Made by a program: the position numbers and the translations under genes | The notes under the pieces: generated by a model | The model's input: only the letters and a program-made list of their open reading frames with translations | Database searches by the model: none | What the model was told of the DNA's origin: nothing | In this document: positions 6,463 to 11,072 of the stretch, piece after piece | Position numbering within the stretch: the first letter of the stretch is position 1 | Layout: every line of letters begins with the position of its first letter | NCBI GenBank assembly: GCA_018650745.1 | Contig: JABIFK010000360.1 | Coordinates: forward strand, 1-12,013 | Direction: 5' to 3' | DNA from: Candidatus Latescibacterota bacterium | GTDB lineage: Bacteria; Latescibacterota; UBA2968 | Length of the DNA: 12,013 nt

Positions 6463-7067
6463 TGAGCGTGGTAGAGGGCTGGGGACAAAGGACTGGGGAC
6501 AGGGGCAATGCTTTTCTAACCACGTGCATGAACCGGAATGGTTTTGAATGGGCATCGACCTTTTGTCTCTTGCGTTTTTTTTCCTTTTTCCTTTTTCCTT
6601 TTTCCTTTTTCCTTCTTTCAGGCTGTGCCCATTATTCCACTTCGGCCACAGGCAGTGGTGGTATTCGAACTGTGGCGATTCCGTTGTTGGAAAATGAAAG
6701 TTTGGAAGCCAGTATCCATCAGGCATTGACCGACAGTTTAACCCAAGGGTTTGTGACCGATGGTGCCCTACGGGTGGTCGATGAAGATCTGGCCGATGCC
6801 ATATTGCAAGGTACTGTCATTGAGGTAAAGGAAGACCCGTTTACGTATGGTGATCAGGCCGATCAATATCAGATTTCGGTATTTTTAAAAGTGGTATTTT
6901 ACGATACCCGAGAAAAAAAAACGATCTGGGAAGCCGAGCGCATGCGTGGTTATGGTATTTATAGCGCAAGTGGCACGCGTGAGTTGAACCGCCAAGAAGG
7001 TTTAAATGCGGCGATTCAACTCTTAACCCGAGATGTGGTAGATCGCACGCAAGTGGGCGGCTGGTAA
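6462..7067 (+). CDS. lptE: LptE-like outer-membrane assembly lipoprotein
   Basis: A 201-residue protein if started at ATG 6462, which overlaps the upstream stop (TGATG) with GAGGAA nearby. ATG 6528 is an alternative giving 179 residues. A lipobox LSGC places the lipidated cysteine at C55. The mature part, GGIRTVAIPLLENESLEASI then ALTDSLTQGFVTDG, D-A-I-L-Q-G-T-V-I-E-V and a charged C-terminal half, matches the LptE fold, the plug partner of LptD in lipopolysaccharide insertion. The first 22 residues derive from a G-rich heptamer array and have no family counterpart, and the signal-peptide core is encoded by five TTTTTCC copies (SFFLFPF repeated). LptE sequences are weakly conserved, so other small outer-membrane lipoproteins cannot be excluded. 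A strong terminator follows the stop. Confidence 0.78.
   Translation: MSVVEGWGQRTGDRGNAFLTTCMNRNGFEWASTFCLLRFFSFFLFPFSFFLLSGCAHYSTSATGSGGIRTVAIPLLENESLEASIHQALTDSLTQGFVTDGALRVVDEDLADAILQGTVIEVKEDPFTYGDQADQYQISVFLKVVFYDTREKKTIWEAERMRGYGIYSASGTRELNRQEGLNAAIQLLTRDVVDRTQVGGW
6480..6507 (+). repeat. G-rich 7-bp-period array
   Basis: Four consecutive 7-mers: TGGGGAC, AAAGGAC, TGGGGAC, AGGGGCA. Read on the minus strand the exact unit is GTCCCCA, in the same cyclic register as the CCCCAGT heptamers of the short tandemly repeated repetitive (STRR) sequences known from filamentous cyanobacteria. It fills the junction between the DUF1844 and lptE-like coding regions. Confidence 0.6.
6578..6612 (+). repeat. 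Five perfect TTTTTCC heptamers in the lptE-like signal sequence
   Basis: TTTTTCC is repeated exactly five times with three extra Ts before it. It encodes the hydrophobic core of the signal peptide; since 7 is not a multiple of 3, the peptide repeats every 21 bases (SFFLFPF). Any gain or loss of one copy shifts the downstream frame. Confidence 0.9.
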
Positions 7068-7073
7068 AGAATG

Positions 7074-7107
7074 AGCGCGCAAAGTTTTTTCTTTGCGCGC
7101 TTTTTTT
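7074..7107 (+). terminator. Intrinsic terminator after the lptE-like gene
   Basis: A GC-rich stem GCGCGCAAAG (7075-7084) and CTTTGCGCGC (7091-7100), extended by A-T at 7074/7101, has a loop of six Ts and is followed by seven Ts. It lies 7 bases past the stop and runs into the stop codon of the convergent dioxygenase gene. Confidence 0.9.
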
Positions 7108-7939
7108 ATTCTGAGGCTTCTAATATGCCTCTCAGAGGCACATCTTCGTCTCGCGGAATGTAGTAGCTGATAGGCGCTGATACCACCCCGAGCAGTTGCT
7201 TTTGAATGGGATTGCAGCGTTCTATGAGTTCATCGGGCATGGAAATATAATCCATAGGTTTGACCCAGCGATATCCGTAGCCCATAAAGATGGTTTTGCG
7301 CGGGTGGCCCGCCCAATTTTTAGACACGGTGTGATACGTGCGCTGTTCAAAGATAATGGCTGTGCCCGGTTTGTGATTGAGTGAAATTGCACCACGCAAG
7401 TGGCCTGTCTCTGGGTCTGTTGGGGGACGCCCCCACATGCGGTTGCTTCCGGGCACGATTTTGGTGGCTCCAGATGCGGGGTCGGTTTGGTCGCTGATGA
7501 TGTAAGCGATTTTGAGCATAATGCGGGGATGCGGTTCGGTCATTTCCCGTGGCGAAGTGCCACCGTCGCGATGCCAGCCGCCTTTGCGTTTATCTTCTTC
7601 AGGTGGCTCTGGCCCGGATGGAATGACGATGAGGTGCGAGGTGATCATCTGGATGTTCCAGTTGAGGATTTGCCACGCCAAGGGTGCAGTGGTTGGCCAA
7701 TCGAGCAACTGCAATATTGAGGGATGGTGTGCAATGCAGTTGCGTAGGTTCAGTTCGTTTTCATTGCGAAAGTGGTTTTTTAAGTTGTCATCGTTATACA
7801 ATTCGTCAATCGCGTTGTCGAGCTCTTTTACCAAAGAATCTGGCAGCGCGTTTTCTATGAGTAAGTATCCGTTGGCGTCAAAGAAGTCGCGCTGTTCGTC
7901 TGTGAGAACCGCCCAATTGGGTTGTGCTTCGGATGTCAT
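7106..7939 (-). CDS. Phytanoyl-CoA dioxygenase (PhyH) family protein 1
   Basis: A 277-residue non-heme Fe(II)/2-oxoglutarate dioxygenase. The iron-binding facial triad is intact: H123 and D125 in GGWHRDGGTS, and H203 in TYHTVSKNW. R214 (HPRKTIF) is the likely 2-oxoglutarate anchor. The N-terminal FFDANGYLLIENALP (about residues 19-33) is the typical PhyH entry motif, and SGATKIVPGSNRMWGR is the usual barrel segment. These enzymes hydroxylate or halogenate small molecules; the substrate is unknown. ATG 7939 is chosen because AGGGAGC lies about 6 bases upstream and homology starts here; the frame stays open to 8086 without family sequence. A lysine/proline-rich insert (PSGPEPPEEDKRK) precedes the HxD motif. 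Confidence 0.92.
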   Translation of the reverse strand: MTSEAQPNWAVLTDEQRDFFDANGYLLIENALPDSLVKELDNAIDELYNDDNLKNHFRNENELNLRNCIAHHPSILQLLDWPTTAPLAWQILNWNIQMITSHLIVIPSGPEPPEEDKRKGGWHRDGGTSPREMTEPHPRIMLKIAYIISDQTDPASGATKIVPGSNRMWGRPPTDPETGHLRGAISLNHKPGTAIIFEQRTYHTVSKNWAGHPRKTIFMGYGYRWVKPMDYISMPDELIERCNPIQKQLLGVVSAPISYYIPRDEDVPLRGILEASE

Positions 7940-7960
7940 TTTATGCTCCCTGGATATTGC

Positions 7961-8011
7961 AATGGGGTGGCAACTCCCATTTGGCACCCCATTCGTGGTG
8001 AGAACCACGAA
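7961..8011. promoter_or_regulatory. Two adjoining hairpins in the dioxygenase 1 leader
   Basis: Hairpin one has 9-bp arms AATGGGGTG (7961-7969) and CACCCCATT (7985-7993), continuing past one mismatch. Hairpin two has 8-bp arms TTCGTGGT (7992-7999) and ACCACGAA (8004-8011) with a 4-base loop (GAGA on plus, TCTC on minus). They lie 10 bases upstream of the ribosome site of the minus-strand dioxygenase, so they belong to its 5' leader or overlap its promoter. Confidence 0.5.
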
Positions 8012-8039
8012 CAAGAAGGTACACATCATTAAGTAAGTG

Positions 8040-8068
8040 TTGAGCGTGAGGGGGTGTGTGACTAAAAT
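8040..8068 (+). promoter_or_regulatory. Possible weak promoter upstream of the epimerase remnant
   Basis: TTGAGC (8040-8045) and TAAAAT (8063-8068) are separated by exactly 17 bp, with a predicted start near 8075. It may be the promoter left from the formerly complete region, or a start for the transporter transcript. Confidence 0.3.
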
Positions 8069-8100
8069 AAGCAGATGGCAGTGCATAAGGCAAGGCCCAT

Positions 8101-8313
8101 TTGATGTGCAAACCTTTTATTGATTCGCGCTCTCATCCTTGGGCACAGATCCCGGAGTTGATAGAATGTTGTGTTCATGCAGATGCCGCATTGAAGTTTG
8201 ACATTTTTTATGGGATGTCCAATAATGATTGGCGTTGGGTTGATATTGAACATGCACGCAAAACAGTGGGTTATGATCCACAAGACCGTGCTGAAGACAA
8301 TCATGTGTATTGA
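8101..8313 (+). pseudogene. 3' remnant of an NAD-dependent epimerase/dehydratase gene
   Basis: About 57 residues from roughly 8134 to the stop at 8311-8313 match the C-terminal end of short-chain NAD-dependent epimerases/dehydratases of the uronate-dehydrogenase type: LIECCVHADAALKFDIFYG, MSNNDWRWVDIEHARKTVGY, DPQDRAEDN. Complete family members are about 260-300 residues with an N-terminal Rossmann GxxGxxG; nothing of that is present here or elsewhere in the window. The first dozen codons show no homology. The surviving part ends at a normal position and is followed by an intrinsic terminator, so a 5' deletion is the simplest history. A short real gene is much less likely. Confidence 0.7.
8198..8226 (+). 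promoter_or_regulatory. Near-consensus sigma70 promoter inside the remnant
   Basis: TTGACA (8198-8203), a 17-bp spacer and AATAAT (8221-8226) differ from consensus at one base. A start near 8233 would give a leader of about 147 bases ahead of the MFS gene, including the competing hairpins at 8338-8379. It overlaps the codons of the conserved FDIFYG motif, so the -35 match may be accidental. Confidence 0.45.
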
Positions 8314-8337
8314 TCTGCAGATGTAGGGCTTTGTGGT

Positions 8338-8379
8338 AGGGCACGGTTTCCGTGCCCTCATTTTTTTGAGAAATGAGGG
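8338..8379 (+). terminator. Intrinsic terminator overlapped by a competing hairpin
   Basis: Stem AGGGCACGG (8338-8346) and CCGTGCCCT (8350-8358) has a TTT loop, then CA and seven Ts (8361-8367): a standard terminator for the epimerase remnant. CCCTCATTT (8355-8363) also pairs perfectly with AAATGAGGG (8371-8379). The two structures share 8355-8358 and cannot both be complete. The second would cover GAGGG, the only ribosome-site-like sequence before the MFS start. Confidence 0.75.
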
Positions 8380-9678
8380 ATGATGGCAGACGGGCAGGTA
8401 GGATCTGGTGATGTGAATGCTAAAAAAGATTGGGTGGTTTCGCGGGTTCCTTTTTTTTATGGGTGGTTGATGTTGCCCGTTGTGATGATTACGATGGTGG
8501 CTGCTTCACCGGGGCAAACATTTGGTGTTTCTGTTTTTAATCCCTATATCCGACAGGCGCTGAGTTTATCGCATACTGAAATCAGCAGTGCTTACATGTT
8601 GGGCACGTTTTTGGCGTCTTTGCCCATGATTTATGTGGGGGCGCTGATGGATCGTTATGGATTGCGGCGTACACTAACAGGCGTTGTCATTTTGTTTGGC
8701 TGTGCTTGTTTGGGCATTTCGCAAGCCAGTGGTTTGACGAGCATATTTTTTTCTTTTTTGTTTTTGCGTATGTTGGGGCAAGGGGCTATGGAGTTGTTGG
8801 CCAACAATACCTTGGCTATGTGGTTTCATACACGCTTGGGGTTTGCCGCTGGGCTTGTGAGTGTGACAGGTGGTTTGATTATGGGCTTGGTGCCCACGTT
8901 TCATCTGTGGTTGATTCAACTTCTGACTTGGCGATGGGCATATGCTTTTTTGGGTCTGATTGTTTGGGCTGCTATGTTGCCTCTTTTGGGCATTTTTTTT
9001 CGCAATCGCCCCGAAGAAATTGGGCAAAAGGTGGATGGGGGCTTGCGAGAGGGGAGGCGTGATGACGGTGGGGCAAATGTAGAAGAACGAAGTTTTAGTC
9101 TGTCACAAGCCATTAAAACACGTGCGTATTGGATTATGGCCATGTCTATGGCGCTGCCGTCAATGATTGTCACAGGCATGCATTTTCATGTGGTGCAAAT
9201 TTATTTAGACTCCGGGTTAACGGAGGCCGATGCCGCAACCATGTTTACAATTTCTGCGGTGTCTTATGCCATATTCATGTTTTGCGGCGGTCTTTTGGCC
9301 GATCGTTTGCCATTGAATATTTTGTTGGCTTTTGCTATGGCGGGTTTGTCGGGCACCATTCTTACGTTGTTGCATATGTCATCTCTTTGGACATCACAGA
9401 TTTTTGCAGGTGTGATGGGCATTGGGCAAGGCACTTTATCGGCGGTGGGGGCCACGCTTTGGGTGCGTTATTATGGGCGGGCGCATTTGGGAAAAATTAG
9501 AGGGTCATTGGCAACCGTTGGTGTGGCAGCTTCCAGCACCGGGCCATTTTTGATGGGTGCCGGGCACGATTATTTTGGTGGGTATCATGAGGTGTTGTGG
9601 GTCTTTGCAGCGTTAACGATCCCGATGGTTTTTGTCGGGCTATTTGCAACACCACCTAAATTAGAACAACCTTCATAG
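8380..9678 (+). CDS. MFS transporter (oxalate/monocarboxylate-like)
   Basis: A 432-residue inner-membrane major facilitator with about 12 predicted helices in two halves, separated by a hydrophilic loop at about residues 207-247. The loop between helices 2 and 3 carries the MFS signature GALMDRYGLRR (87-97), and a weaker echo GGLLADRLP (303-311) occurs in the second half. The overall look, with NPYIRQALSLSHTEIS after helix 1, is that of the oxalate/formate and monocarboxylate branch; substrate and direction are not deducible. GAGGG directly abuts ATG 8380, so the second ATG at 8383 may be used. It is followed after 8 bp by the Dabb gene, forming an operon, and lies between two dioxygenase genes. 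Confidence 0.92.
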   Translation: MMADGQVGSGDVNAKKDWVVSRVPFFYGWLMLPVVMITMVAASPGQTFGVSVFNPYIRQALSLSHTEISSAYMLGTFLASLPMIYVGALMDRYGLRRTLTGVVILFGCACLGISQASGLTSIFFSFLFLRMLGQGAMELLANNTLAMWFHTRLGFAAGLVSVTGGLIMGLVPTFHLWLIQLLTWRWAYAFLGLIVWAAMLPLLGIFFRNRPEEIGQKVDGGLREGRRDDGGANVEERSFSLSQAIKTRAYWIMAMSMALPSMIVTGMHFHVVQIYLDSGLTEADAATMFTISAVSYAIFMFCGGLLADRLPLNILLAFAMAGLSGTILTLLHMSSLWTSQIFAGVMGIGQGTLSAVGATLWVRYYGRAHLGKIRGSLATVGVAASSTGPFLMGAGHDYFGGYHEVLWVFAALTIPMVFVGLFATPPKLEQPS

Positions 9679-9686
9679 GAGCGTTT

Positions 9687-9989
9687 ATGCATATACACAA
9701 TGTTTATTTTTGGTTAAATGATGGTTTAGATACATCCGATGTGACAGCATTTGAAAAAGGATTGGCCTCGCTTTGTGGTGACGTGGCTGCTCTATCGGGA
9801 TGGTATGGCAAACCCGCTCAAACGGATCGTGATGTGGTCGAAAACAGTTATTCTTATGGTTTGGTTCTGGTTTTTGAAAATTTGCAAGCACACGATCAAT
9901 ACCAAGGTGGGGCTGTGCATTTGCAGTTTGTAGACGATCATTTGTTAAAATGGGGTCGGGTAGTTGTGCACGATGTAGAGACGGCCTAA
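9687..9989 (+). CDS. Dabb (stress-responsive A/B barrel) domain protein
   Basis: A 100-residue single-domain protein with the dimeric ferredoxin-like alpha/beta-barrel pattern. Strand 1 is HIHNVYFWLN, helix 1 DVTAFEKGLASL, then the central strand SYSYGLVLVFEN (about residues 54-65). The helix and loop HDQYQGGAVHLQFV (69-82) holds the family-typical H78, and the final strand is GRVVVHDVE. Proteins of this fold act as small oxygenases, cyclases or stress proteins; no specific role is claimed. AGGAG (9677-9681) precedes the ATG, and the 8-bp gap after the MFS stop indicates co-transcription and a shared substrate or stress role. A very strong terminator follows. Confidence 0.85.
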   Translation: MHIHNVYFWLNDGLDTSDVTAFEKGLASLCGDVAALSGWYGKPAQTDRDVVENSYSYGLVLVFENLQAHDQYQGGAVHLQFVDDHLLKWGRVVVHDVETA

Positions 9990-10000
9990 ATAGAACGTGT

Positions 10001-10050
10001 CTAAAATAAAAAGCCGGAGCGATTGTTATCGCTCCGGCTTTTTATTTTGG
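10001..10050. terminator. Very long bidirectional terminator hairpin
   Basis: Arms of 18 perfect bp (10006-10023 and 10028-10045) enclose a TGTT loop. The stem extends outward with further A-T pairs, one G-T and a C-G to about 23 bp. The core is GCCGGAGCGAT, with A-runs on the left and T-runs on the right, so it serves both the Dabb gene (plus) and dioxygenase 2 (minus), whose stop lies 17 bases away. Confidence 0.92.
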
Positions 10051-10067
10051 GTATTCTTTTAAGGGAA

Positions 10068-10970
10068 CTAAGATTTCAAATTTTGACGTCCATCACCACA
10101 GCCGCCTTCACCTGTAGATCGCACATGAGCATGACCGTTTTGAATGGTGCCTTTATAGGCATAAGGGTCTTCCCCAGAAATCATAATAATCTCACGATGG
10201 TCAGCCGTTGCCATGCGTTCCCCTTCACCTGGGTTGTGCCAAGGAAGCAGAGATTCGGCACTCATATAATGATTGACCAACACACGACGAAAGCCCGATT
10301 CTGTACGGTTGGGTAAAGAACGGTGGAGCAGGTAACCGTTGAAGAAGACAATCGCGCCGGCTTCAACTTCTACGGGAATGGCATCCTCGTCCGAATAGGG
10401 AAATCGAAACGTTTCGTGCGCACAATCAAAGCGGTTATCGTGTTGCACCCGTTGAGGCCAAAGAATGCCACGTTTGTGGGAACCCGGAATGATCCAGAGG
10501 CAGCCATTTTCTGTTGTGGCATCATCTAGAGCAATCCAGCCGCCCGTGAGAGAGCGATCTCGTGTAGGAATGTAGATTTCATCCTGGTGCCACGCTTGCC
10601 CTGGTTTGCCTGAGGCTTTGATGAAGAGCATGGATTGCATGCATTTGACGTTGGGCCCAATAATCCGGGTGAGTGTTTCTGCCATCACGGGATGGGCAAG
10701 GGCGTCATTCATAATGGGCGAAATCTTGTGAATCATGTGAATGCAAAGTACACGCTCGTTCACTTCTTCGTCTGAGTCTGTTGGGGTCATATCTGGTAAG
10801 TTGCCTACATCTCCCCGGTCTCCGCGACAAATAGATGTGGTTTCGTTGCGAAGGGTTTCAATTTCATCTGTCGAGAGTGCATTGTGAACAATTAAATAGC
10901 CGTTTTCATGATAAAATTCGACATCCTCATCGCTGATGCGTGAGGTGATTTCTTCTTCTGTAAGGGCCAT
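10068..10970 (-). CDS. Phytanoyl-CoA dioxygenase (PhyH) family protein 2
   Basis: A 300-residue Fe(II)/2-oxoglutarate-dependent oxygenase. Numbered from ATG 10970, the facial triad is H128 and D130 (AWHQDEIYIP) and H216 (LLHRSLPN), with R228/R229 (GFRRVLVNHY) the probable 2-oxoglutarate ligand. The N-terminal VEFYHENGYLIVHNAL is the family entry motif, and TENGCLWIIPGSHKRGILWP is the barrel segment. ATG 10970 is chosen because GGGAG lies about 6 bases upstream; eight extra codons to 10994 have no ribosome site. It is only distantly similar to the other PhyH protein in this window (HQDE versus HRDG around the metal), so they are old paralogues rather than a recent duplication. Substrate unknown. 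It is divergent from glmS across about 100 bp. Confidence 0.92.
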   Translation of the reverse strand: MALTEEEITSRISDEDVEFYHENGYLIVHNALSTDEIETLRNETTSICRGDRGDVGNLPDMTPTDSDEEVNERVLCIHMIHKISPIMNDALAHPVMAETLTRIIGPNVKCMQSMLFIKASGKPGQAWHQDEIYIPTRDRSLTGGWIALDDATTENGCLWIIPGSHKRGILWPQRVQHDNRFDCAHETFRFPYSDEDAIPVEVEAGAIVFFNGYLLHRSLPNRTESGFRRVLVNHYMSAESLLPWHNPGEGERMATADHREIIMISGEDPYAYKGTIQNGHAHVRSTGEGGCGDGRQNLKS

Positions 10971-10994
10971 AGGGGCTCCCGATTTAATTTGCAT

Positions 10995-11023
10995 TTGGCA
11001 ATAGTGAAATAAGACCCTATAAT
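10995..11023 (+). promoter_or_regulatory. Sigma70 promoter of glmS
   Basis: TTGGCA (10995-11000) and a perfect TATAAT (11018-11023) are separated by the ideal 17 bp, with a predicted start near 11030 and a leader of about 43 bases. That is too short to hold a glmS ribozyme, and none is seen. On the opposite strand a TTGACC (complement of 11045-11050) and TTATTA/TATTAT overlapping the same -10 may drive dioxygenase 2, so the divergent promoters could interfere. Confidence 0.75.
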
Positions 11024-11072
11024 AAAGGCACTTCTAACAGGTTCGGTCAAGCTAAAAATACGGAGAATACTT

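Noticed and set aside
6480..6612. CRISPR array or insertion sequence at the repeat-rich junction
   Set aside because: The repeats are contiguous 7-mers without spacers, and no transposase frame or terminal inverted repeats are present.
7512..8036. 174-codon plus-strand frame opposite dioxygenase 1
   Set aside because: Antisense shadow; the minus-strand gene keeps all catalytic residues.
7940..8086. N-terminal extension of the first dioxygenase with a hydrophobic stretch (49 codons)
   Set aside because: Family sequence begins at ATG 7939, which has a good ribosome site; the extension overlaps two hairpins and has no homology.
10971..10994. Longer start for the second dioxygenase at 10994
   Set aside because: No ribosome-binding site upstream; GGGAG precedes ATG 10970.
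11024..11072. glmS ribozyme in the glmS leader
   Set aside because: The leader is only about 43 bases from the predicted start and lacks the ribozyme core.
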